The notes beneath the pieces are model-generated. The model was given only the letters and a program-made list of their open reading frames with translations. It did no database searches and was not told the DNA's origin. Position numbers and translations under genes: made by a program. DNA of 33,355 nt from Acidocella sp. 20-57-95 (lineage in GTDB: Bacteria; Pseudomonadota; Alphaproteobacteria; Acetobacterales; Acetobacteraceae): assembly GCA_002255575.1 (NCBI GenBank), contig NCAT01000021.1:1-33355 (forward strand), given 5' to 3'. Positions 9,818-16,567 of the stretch are shown here, piece after piece (the first letter of the stretch is position 1; every line of letters begins with the position of its first letter).

Positions 9818-10147
9818 ATGAGTGACAATGATAAGCGTAAAGGCTCGGATGGCCCGGTAACCGGCACGGTCGTCAAACCGCGACCGAAGACCCGTAAACC
9901 GACCATGTATAAGGTTCTGATGCTGAACGACGATTATACGCCGATGGAATTCGTCGTTCATGTATTGGAGCGTTTCTTTCAGAAATCCCGCGACCAGGCC
10001 ACTCAGATCATGCTGCATGTGCATCGCCGCGGTGTTGGGGTGTGCGGTGTTTACACCTACGAGGTGGCGGAAACCAAGGTAACCCAGGTGATGGACTTAG
10101 CGCGCCAGAACCAGCACCCCCTGCAATGCACCATTGAAAAAGAATGA
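9818..10147 (+). CDS. clpS: ATP-dependent Clp protease adaptor ClpS
   Basis: Adaptor that binds proteins with N-degron residues (Leu, Phe, Tyr, Trp) and delivers them to ClpA. The protein has 109 residues, with a disordered basic N-terminal arm (1-28) and then the folded domain. The pocket residues are visible: N37, D38 and D39 in LNDDYTPM, M43, and H69 in MLHVHRRG. The ICG-like segment is [17 protein letters not shown]. The ATG at 9818 has AGGA 8 nt upstream; the frame extends to 9749 but the extra residues do not resemble ClpS. clpA follows after 200 nt on the same strand. Confidence 0.96.
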   Translation: MSDNDKRKGSDGPVTGTVVKPRPKTRKPTMYKVLMLNDDYTPMEFVVHVLERFFQKSRDQATQIMLHVHRRGVGVCGVYTYEVAETKVTQVMDLARQNQHPLQCTIEKE

Positions 10148-10194
10148 CGTGCTTGTGACGCTGACAAATTCGTCTGCTCACACCACTTATTTTA

Positions 10195-10222
10195 TTGCGG
10201 CGCTGTGACAGCGCCTTATAGT
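10195..10222 (+). promoter_or_regulatory. Possible clpA promoter overlapping a hairpin
   Basis: TTGCGG (10195-10200), 16 nt, TATAGT (10217-10222) is a fair promoter match in the clpS-clpA gap. It overlaps a perfect 7-bp stem, GGCGCTG/CAGCGCC (10199-10205 with 10209-10215), with a TGA loop. The stem could be an operator or a weak end to the clpS transcript; no T-run follows it. Confidence 0.35.
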
Positions 10223-10347
10223 CTGAGTCGGTGGCAGGTTTTGGAGCCGTCTTCACAGCGCCACATGATATGGCCGAGCTGGGCAGGCCATTTTAACGCC
10301 CGGAGATTAGAGCGCCGTGTTTCGGCGTAAAGGAACGGTTTAGATCC

Positions 10348-12687
10348 ATGCTTTCCAGGAATCTTGAACAAACTCTGCATCGGGCCCTCACGCTGGCGGC
10401 TGACCGCAAGCATGAATACGCAACGCTGGAACATTTGCTGCTCGGCCTGATTGACGATTCGGACGCGGTGACCGTGCTGCGTGCCTGCGGTGTGGATTTG
10501 GAAAAGATCAAGAAAGACCTCACCGATTTTCTCGATAAGGATCTGGCAGGGCTTGCGACCGATCGCGCCGGTGACCCGAAGCCGACCGCTGGTTTCCAGC
10601 GGGTGGTGCAGCGTGCCGCCATCCATGTGCAATCCTCTGGCCGCGATGAAGTGACCGGTGCCAATGTGCTGGTGGCTTTGTTCAGCGAACGTGAGAGCCA
10701 TGCGGTGTATTTCCTGCAATTGCAGGACATGACGCGGCTTGATGCGGTGAATTTTATCTCGCACGGTATCGCGAAATCCCCCGGCAAATCGGCACCGCGC
10801 ACGCCCACCGGGTCGGCGGACCAGCCGGAAACAGAGCGTGAAGAAAAGACTGCCAAGCGTGGCCAGGACGCACTGACGACCTACTGCGTCAATCTCAACA
10901 AAAAGGCAGTCGCAGGGAAAATTGACCCGCTGATTGGCCGTGAGCACGAGATTGAACGGACCATTCAAATCCTTTGCCGCCGTACCAAGAACAACCCGCT
11001 TTATGTGGGCGATCCTGGTGTGGGTAAAACCGCGATTGCGGAGGGTCTGGCCAAGCGCATCGTCGATGGTGACGTGCCGGAAGTGCTGGCAAAATGCACC
11101 ATTTACGCACTGGATATGGGTGCATTGTTGGCCGGCACGCGTTACCGCGGTGATTTTGAGGAACGCTTAAAGGCGGTTGTAACTGAGATGGAAAACGCGC
11201 CGGGCGCGATTTTATTCATCGATGAAATCCATACTGTGATTGGCGCTGGTGCGACCTCCGGTGGCGCTATGGATGCTTCAAACTTGCTGAAGCCAGCTTT
11301 GGCGCAAGGCACGCTACGGTGCATCGGCTCGACCACCTATAAGGAATTCCGCAACTACTTCGAGAAGGACCGTGCACTGGTGCGGCGCTTCCAGAAGATT
11401 GATGTGAATGAACCTTCCGTTGAAGATGCCGTGAAGATTCTGCGCGGCCTGAAAACCGCGTACGAGAAGCATCATAAAGTGCGCTATACCGATGATGCGA
11501 TTCGTGGCGCGGTGGAATTAGCGGCGAAATACATCAACGACCGTAAGCTGCCGGATAAAGCGATCGACGTGATTGACGAAGCCGGTGCGGCGCGGATGCT
11601 GCAGCCCGAGGGCAAGCGCCGCAAGACCGTGACGCTGAAGGATATCGAGGAGATGGTCTCCAAAATTGCCCGCATCCCGCCCAAGTCCGTTTCGGCGGAC
11701 GATAAGGAAGTGCTGCGGACCCTTGAGCGTGATTTGAAGTCGATGGTGTTCGGGCAGAATAACGCCATTGAAGCGCTTTCGGCGGCGATTAAACTTTCCC
11801 GTGCAGGGTTGCGGGATTCCGAAAAGCCGATTGGTAATTATCTGTTCTCTGGCCCGACTGGTGTTGGTAAAACCGAAGTGGCGCGGCAGTTGGCCTCCAC
11901 GCTTGGTATTGAACTGATCCGCTTTGATATGAGCGAATATATGGAACGCCATTCGGTCTCGCGCTTGATCGGCGCCCCGCCAGGCTATGTTGGGTTTGAC
12001 CAGGGCGGTATGCTGACCGATGCGATTGACCAGCACCCGCATTGCGTCTTGCTGCTCGATGAAATCGAGAAGGCGCATCCGGATTTATTCAATATTCTGC
12101 TGCAGATTATGGATCACGGGAAACTCACCGACCATAATGGCAAGAAGATTGATTTCCGGAATGTCATTCTCATCATGACCACCAATGCTGGCGCTGCTGA
12201 CATGGCCAAAGCCGGAATCGGTTTTGGGCGCGAAGTGCGGGTGGGTGAGGATGAAGAGGCGATTAAGCGTATGTTCACGCCAGAATTCCGCAACCGTTTG
12301 GATGCTGTGATTCCGTTCGCTTCGCTCACGCCGGAAATTGTCGGCCGGGTGGTTGAGAAGTTCGTGATGCAGCTGGAAGCCCAGCTTGCCGACCGCAACG
12401 TGACCATTGAGCTATCATCGGCTGCCAAGGAATATCTGGCAGAGCGTGGGTATGAACCGCTCTATGGCGCACGGCCGCTGGCCCGGGTGATCCAGGAGCT
12501 GATCAAGAAACCGCTTGCCGAGGAATTGCTGTTCGGCAAGTTGGTGAAGGGTGGTGCTGTGAAGGTCACGCTGAAGGATGGCAAGCTCGCCTTTGATGTA
12601 ACCGAGGCGGCCGTGAGCACGGTGCAGAAGCCGGAATCCGAAGGTGACGACGGTACCGGGGAAAAGCAGCCGGAAGAAGTTCAGTAG
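10348..12687 (+). CDS. clpA: ATP-dependent Clp protease ATP-binding subunit ClpA
   Basis: Hexameric AAA+ unfoldase that feeds substrates into the ClpP chamber and receives N-degron proteins from ClpS. The protein has 779 residues. The Clp-N repeat domain covers about 1-145, followed by a charged linker. AAA module 1 has the P-loop GDPGVGKT (221-228) and Walker B IDEIH (291-295). Module 2 has GPTGVGKT (502-509), the pore loop GYVG (546-549) and Walker B LLLDEIEKAH (568-577). The GIGFG stretch (623-627) is the ClpP-docking loop. There is no ClpB-type middle coiled coil. The C-terminal tail is charged (ESEGDDGTGEKQPEEVQ). clpP is not in the window. Confidence 0.97.
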   Translation: MLSRNLEQTLHRALTLAADRKHEYATLEHLLLGLIDDSDAVTVLRACGVDLEKIKKDLTDFLDKDLAGLATDRAGDPKPTAGFQRVVQRAAIHVQSSGRDEVTGANVLVALFSERESHAVYFLQLQDMTRLDAVNFISHGIAKSPGKSAPRTPTGSADQPETEREEKTAKRGQDALTTYCVNLNKKAVAGKIDPLIGREHEIERTIQILCRRTKNNPLYVGDPGVGKTAIAEGLAKRIVDGDVPEVLAKCTIYALDMGALLAGTRYRGDFEERLKAVVTEMENAPGAILFIDEIHTVIGAGATSGGAMDASNLLKPALAQGTLRCIGSTTYKEFRNYFEKDRALVRRFQKIDVNEPSVEDAVKILRGLKTAYEKHHKVRYTDDAIRGAVELAAKYINDRKLPDKAIDVIDEAGAARMLQPEGKRRKTVTLKDIEEMVSKIARIPPKSVSADDKEVLRTLERDLKSMVFGQNNAIEALSAAIKLSRAGLRDSEKPIGNYLFSGPTGVGKTEVARQLASTLGIELIRFDMSEYMERHSVSRLIGAPPGYVGFDQGGMLTDAIDQHPHCVLLLDEIEKAHPDLFNILLQIMDHGKLTDHNGKKIDFRNVILIMTTNAGAADMAKAGIGFGREVRVGEDEEAIKRMFTPEFRNRLDAVIPFASLTPEIVGRVVEKFVMQLEAQLADRNVTIELSSAAKEYLAERGYEPLYGARPLARVIQELIKKPLAEELLFGKLVKGGAVKVTLKDGKLAFDVTEAAVSTVQKPESEGDDGTGEKQPEEVQ

Positions 12688-12696
12688 GGTTTAACT

Positions 12697-12722
12697 CCTC
12701 GCTTGCCTGAAGGGCGGCGAGG
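12697..12722 (+). terminator. Imperfect hairpin after clpA
   Basis: CCTCGC (12697-12702) pairs with GCGAGG (12717-12722), with a partly paired interior closed by TGAA. It begins 9 nt after the clpA stop. No T-run follows, so it may be only a weak or factor-dependent terminator. Confidence 0.35.
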
Positions 12723-12762
12723 CCCCCTGGTATTCGTTTCGGGGCGCCTATAGTCTTCACTT

Positions 12763-14589
12763 ATGGTAGTGAATATGTTGTGCCCCTGTGGTAGCGGTTT
12801 GCGGCAAATTCGTTGCTGCGCCCTCGATTTATCAACCCTCAGCCCGCCGGCCGCAACGGCGGCGTTAAACCCGCTATTGGCGCAAGCCGAGGCGTTGGTA
12901 AAAGCGGATGATGCGCCGGGCGCTCTGGCGGTATTGCTGCAATTTCTGGAAATGGCACCAGGGCGCGAAGATGGCCTGGTGCTGTTTTACCAGTTGCTAA
13001 GGGCGCAGAATGTTATTCCCGCAGCAGAGGCTGTTATCCGCCGGGTGGTGAGCCTGAACCCGAATAATTTCTGGGCGACCAATGAACTGACTTTGATGCT
13101 GCTGAATAAAGGCGCGCTCGCGGAGGCTGAATTGCATGCCCGCAACGCGATCCGGATCGCCCCCCAAAATGCGCAGGCGCATAATTTGATGGGCCTGGTG
13201 CTAACTGAGGCGAATCGGCCACTGATTGGTGAATATCATTACCGCAAAGTGCTGGAATTGGCCGGCCATGATGAACCGATCACGCTGGCGAATCTCGCCT
13301 GGAACTTGAAAAACCAGGGGCGCATTGATGAAGCGCGCGGCCTGTATGAAGTTTCGATGAAGTTGCGGCCGGATGTTATACAAACCGTGTTGGGGTGGGC
13401 GCGCATGGAGGAGGCCGACCGAAAGTTCGAAGCGGCCCTTGCTTTACTTGATAAGGCCGAAGCCATCGCGCCGGACAATCCGAGCGTGCAACTCAGCCGC
13501 GCCACCGTGCTGTCGCGCATGAAGCGCACCGATGAAGCTTTGGCGATTTTGCAGGAGCCAGAAGCACCCGAGGGCGGGCCGGTGATTATGTTAGGCCCGG
13601 CAGAGCTATCTGAAAAAGGCCGCCTGTTGGACCAGTTGGGCCGTTATGATGAGGCCTTCGCGGCGTTTGACACGGCCAAAAAACGGGCTCTGGAATTTGG
13701 TGCCAGACCTTATTTGGCTGAAACGGCAGCTGATCTGGCTGTCCGGTTAAAGAGTTTTTTCACCGCGCGACGGGTGGAAACGCTGCCTGTTGCCGATACC
13801 CGCACCGATATGCCGCAGCCGATTTTCATTGTTGGCTTCCCGCGCTCAGGCACGACGTTGATTGAACAAACGCTGACCGTGCACCCGAAAATTGCGGCGG
13901 GGGATGAGCTGCCTTACATCAACGACATCACCAGCATCATGCCGCGCTGGCTCGCCAGCCCGCTCAGCTACCCGGAAGCTTTGGTGGAGCTTTGGATGGG
14001 CGACCAGCGCGACGGGCTGAATGAGCTGCGAGATTACTACCTGAACCGGGCTGCCAAAGCAGGTATCTTTAAGCCAGGTGCGGATTTCTTCACTGACAAA
14101 ATGCCGCTGAATGAAACCCATCTGGGGCTTATTTCGCTGCTGTTTCCAAAGTCACCGATCATTCACGTCATCCGTCACCCGTTGGATATTCTACTTTCAG
14201 TCTATTCCAACCATCTCACGCACGGGTTTTTCTGTGCATCTGAGATGCAGAGCATCGCCACCCATTATGCGCTGATCGCGGATTTGCTGGCGCATTATAA
14301 AGCCAACCTTACGATGCGCTATTTGCCCATACGCTATGAGGATATGGTGATGGAGCAGGAAGTGAATGTGCGCAAAATATTGGATTTTATTGGCGTCGCG
14401 TTCGACCCGAAATGCCTCAGCTTCGAGCAGAACACCCGTTACGCCCGCACCGCCAGCTACGCGCAGGTAACCGAAAAGCTTTATAAGCGTTCGCGCTACC
14501 GCTACCGGCCCTATTTGCGGCATTTGGAGCCGGTGCTGGAGCGGCTAAGGCCGGTGATCGAGCAACTTGACTATAAAATTGAGCCCTAA
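12763..14589 (+). CDS. SEC-C / TPR / sulfotransferase fusion protein
   Basis: A 608-residue, apparently cytoplasmic protein of three parts. The N-terminus carries CPCGSGLRQIRCC (C7, C9, C18, C19), a SEC-C-type zinc motif. Residues of about 35-330 form tetratricopeptide repeats (for example AEAELHARNAIRIAP, IDEARGLYEVSMKLRP, FEAALALLDKAEAIAPDNP). The C-terminal sulfotransferase domain has the PAPS 5'-phosphosulfate loop GFPRSGTT (358-365) and a 3'-phosphate site in VIRHPLDILLSVYSN. Similar TPR-sulfotransferases are common in alphaproteobacteria but their acceptors are mostly unknown. A -10-like TATAGT (12749-12754) lies 8 nt before the ATG and no ribosome-binding site is visible, so the mRNA may be leaderless. 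ATG at 12775 is an alternative start. Confidence 0.88.
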   Translation: MVVNMLCPCGSGLRQIRCCALDLSTLSPPAATAALNPLLAQAEALVKADDAPGALAVLLQFLEMAPGREDGLVLFYQLLRAQNVIPAAEAVIRRVVSLNPNNFWATNELTLMLLNKGALAEAELHARNAIRIAPQNAQAHNLMGLVLTEANRPLIGEYHYRKVLELAGHDEPITLANLAWNLKNQGRIDEARGLYEVSMKLRPDVIQTVLGWARMEEADRKFEAALALLDKAEAIAPDNPSVQLSRATVLSRMKRTDEALAILQEPEAPEGGPVIMLGPAELSEKGRLLDQLGRYDEAFAAFDTAKKRALEFGARPYLAETAADLAVRLKSFFTARRVETLPVADTRTDMPQPIFIVGFPRSGTTLIEQTLTVHPKIAAGDELPYINDITSIMPRWLASPLSYPEALVELWMGDQRDGLNELRDYYLNRAAKAGIFKPGADFFTDKMPLNETHLGLISLLFPKSPIIHVIRHPLDILLSVYSNHLTHGFFCASEMQSIATHYALIADLLAHYKANLTMRYLPIRYEDMVMEQEVNVRKILDFIGVAFDPKCLSFEQNTRYARTASYAQVTEKLYKRSRYRYRPYLRHLEPVLERLRPVIEQLDYKIEP

Positions 14590-14622
14590 CGCACTATACA
14601 AATTTGATAACGGAGGAATAAT

Positions 14623-15126
14623 ATGCGCCAGCCTTTTGTCGTCGCCTGCCTATTAACGGCAGCCGGACTGATCCCCTTCCTGCTCACCGCTGTGGCTATT
14701 TTGTTCGACCCGCTGGACACGCCGACCGCCGTGCAAATTCTGGTTGGCTATGGCGCGGTGATTTTATCCTTTACGGGGGCGGTTCATTGGGGATTTGCGC
14801 TGCGCGATTCGGCGCACCCGGTGCAAGGCACGCCGCTATCGCCGGCAGTTCTGGGGGCCGAGCGGCATTTGCTTATGTTCGGCGTGGTGCCAGCCCTTAT
14901 CGGCTGGGTCGCGCTGATCGCCATGATCCATTTTGCCGCACCTGGCTTGGCGGTGTTTTTGTTGCTGGCGGGGTTTTTTATCACCATTGTGGTCGAGACC
15001 ATCGGCAAGGGCAGGGGCGTGGTGGCTGGCAATTACCTGGCGTTGCGCTGGGCGGTCTCGATTGTGGTATTGCTCATCCTGCTATCCGTCCTGTTCGCGA
15101 TCCTGTCTGGCATGCGCGTTGGCTAG
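14623..15126 (+). CDS. DUF3429 family membrane protein
   Basis: A 167-residue integral membrane protein with about five hydrophobic helices. The first loop-helix contains GAVILSFTGAVHWGFALRD (about 44-62), the family hallmark (GA..LSF.G..HWG). No function is established for the family. The ATG has a clear GGAGGA ribosome-binding site. It follows the sulfotransferase gene after 33 nt on the same strand and may be co-transcribed with it, but nothing shows a functional link. Confidence 0.82.
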   Translation: MRQPFVVACLLTAAGLIPFLLTAVAILFDPLDTPTAVQILVGYGAVILSFTGAVHWGFALRDSAHPVQGTPLSPAVLGAERHLLMFGVVPALIGWVALIAMIHFAAPGLAVFLLLAGFFITIVVETIGKGRGVVAGNYLALRWAVSIVVLLILLSVLFAILSGMRVG

Positions 15127-15184
15127 CGGCGGATTGAGCGATTAAGCGGTATCGCAAAGCGATTCTGCCTAATATCATCCGGCT

Positions 15185-15400
15185 CTAGCTGGCGGGCGCT
15201 ACGTCGTATCCGGCATTTTCAATGGCGGCTTTGATCGCATTCGTGCTTGCGGTACTGCCAACCACCACCCGCTTGGTGGTTAAATCAGCCACCACTGAGG
15301 CCGCAGCGTCCAGCCGATACACGGCTTTCTGAATCGAGGCGACGCAGCCATCGCAATCCATATCAGGCACATCGAAATTATGGGTGGTGGTTTCGGTCAT
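15185..15400 (-). CDS. Small heavy-metal-associated (HMA) domain protein, CopZ-like
   Basis: A 71-residue single HMA domain, the size of the copper chaperones that hand Cu(I) to CopA or to a sensor. The metal-binding loop reads DMDCDGC (C16, C19) instead of the usual GMTCxxC; acidic residues flank the cysteines. The C-terminal AIENAGYDV matches the end of the HMA fold. The gene is minus-strand and has its own promoter with the same 19-nt spacing and hexamers as the copA promoter. AAAGGA lies 8 nt before the ATG. Copper is inferred from this promoter and from nearby copA-cueR. The metal could differ because of the acidic loop. Confidence 0.85.
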   Translation of the reverse strand: MTETTTHNFDVPDMDCDGCVASIQKAVYRLDAAASVVADLTTKRVVVGSTASTNAIKAAIENAGYDVAPAS

Positions 15401-15423
15401 GGGTAGGGTCCTTTGCGATGATT

Positions 15424-15454
15424 TTCATAAGGGGTGTCAGGGTGGCAAGGTCAA
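15424..15454 (-). promoter_or_regulatory. MerR/CueR-type promoter of the small HMA gene
   Basis: On the minus strand TTGACC (15449-15454) and TATGAA (15424-15429) are separated by 19 nt, the over-long spacing typical of promoters activated by MerR-family proteins. Both hexamers are identical to those before copA, and the TT following the -35 is shared. The spacer dyad is much poorer than at copA. Transcription would start near 15417. Confidence 0.65.
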
Positions 15455-15462
15455 GATCAGGT

Positions 15463-16413
15463 TTAATTTTTGACGCCGCCGATCGTGAACCGAACAACCG
15501 GCGGCGCCACACCGTATTTTGTCTCACTATCAATGCGCTTTTGACGTTCCTGCTGGATGATCTGGTAGGCGTTGCGCAATTGTAGCTGCAATGTTGCGAT
15601 GGCGTCATACGGGTCACGGATAAACCCAAGGGATTTGTATTTTTCTAGGTTATTTCTGACAAAATGAGGATATGTTTGATCGATTTCGCAAAAGCGGTTT
15701 AGGTGCCAGAAATTACCAACTTCAAAGCCTGCGGCCAACTGCGCTTCGATGCCACCAGGGGTCAGCATCTGTTGAAACCAGGTTTCATTATGCGAAAAAG
15801 CATTCAACTTTTCGCGGATTTTCGCAGCACCGCCCAAATAGGTAAAATGCCACCCGGCCGCTGGTAGTTTCTGGTGGTCCCCGGCGAAATGGTTGAAACA
15901 ATCTTCTTGGCTTGTTCTTACCCAATTAAAGTCAGGCAGTTGTGCGAGTAGATCACGACTAAAGGCGAATACTTTCGTCCAGCCATTTTGCTCGCGCAAA
16001 TTCATGTAATATTGATACATGGTCATTTGAATTTGGCTGAAGCCCCGCGAGCTCCGCAGCGCGGCGGCGGTTGAGGGTTTGATGATTTCATCGGCGTCCG
16101 CAATGATAATGATGTCATCGGCGGCGGCTGTTGCAAACCCGCGGCGCAGCGCGTTGCGTTGGAAATGCTCCAAGTCCCAGGGGTTTTCCGAAACCGGCAT
16201 GTCTTCGATAATGAGATGGATGATCTTGTCGTGGAATTTTTCAAATCTTGCCTTGTTGTTTGCATAAAACAACTCTTTTGGCTGACCTTTGAATGTCACC
16301 GGTGCTTCGGCCAGCACAAAATAATCAACATGCTCATAAAGCTCGTTCAACCGTAATTCCAGCAAATCAAGCTCGTTGAAAAATGTAAAACAATCATAAA
16401 GGCGTTTGGTCAT
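15463..16413 (-). CDS. Glycosyltransferase family 17 protein
   Basis: A 316-residue protein of the GT17 family, named after eukaryotic beta-1,4-mannosyl-glycoprotein N-acetylglucosaminyltransferase. The N-terminal KRLYDCFTFFNELDLLELRLNEL and VDYFVLAEAPVTFKGQPK stretches are characteristic. DDIIIIADADEI (about 98-109) carries the DAD metal/nucleotide site, and GWHFTYLGG lies in the middle. Bacterial members usually occur among polysaccharide or glycan genes; the acceptor here is unknown. It has no sugar-related neighbour and sits between two copper genes with which it has no evident biochemical link. The coding sequence is visibly AT-richer than the flanks, with many A/T third positions, which suggests later acquisition. 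The C-terminus is rich in Gln and Arg. Confidence 0.85.
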   Translation of the reverse strand: MTKRLYDCFTFFNELDLLELRLNELYEHVDYFVLAEAPVTFKGQPKELFYANNKARFEKFHDKIIHLIIEDMPVSENPWDLEHFQRNALRRGFATAAADDIIIIADADEIIKPSTAAALRSSRGFSQIQMTMYQYYMNLREQNGWTKVFAFSRDLLAQLPDFNWVRTSQEDCFNHFAGDHQKLPAAGWHFTYLGGAAKIREKLNAFSHNETWFQQMLTPGGIEAQLAAGFEVGNFWHLNRFCEIDQTYPHFVRNNLEKYKSLGFIRDPYDAIATLQLQLRNAYQIIQQERQKRIDSETKYGVAPPVVRFTIGGVKN

Positions 16414-16530
16414 GAATGTTCGCTTTGCTGGGCTGAAGGGCCAAAGAATTCCTTGCCTATTGTAGAGGCCGTATCAATCATTTGGAACAGATCTGCTATG
16501 TCGCAGGGCGGCACTTTGAGGCGCTTTACC

Positions 16531-16561
16531 TTGACCTTCCCATGATGGGAACCAATATGAA
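16531..16561 (+). promoter_or_regulatory. CueR-type copA promoter with operator palindrome
   Basis: TTGACC (16531-16536), 19 nt, TATGAA (16556-16561). The spacer holds a perfect 7+1+7 palindrome, TTCCCATGATGGGAA (16537-16551), placed as MerR-family operators are. The copA ATG begins only 6 nt after the -10, so transcription should start at or next to the start codon and the mRNA is probably leaderless. Confidence 0.85.
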
Positions 16562-16567
16562 AGTATC

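Noticed and set aside
10216..10968. 250-codon open frame opposite clpA
   Set aside because: Covers the clpS-clpA gap and the Clp-N coding region in reverse; no homology seen and clpA is certain.
15127..15184. Terminator between the DUF3429 and HMA genes
   Set aside because: Only a 5-bp GCGAT/ATCGC pairing and a direct repeat AGCGATT were found, with no T-run.
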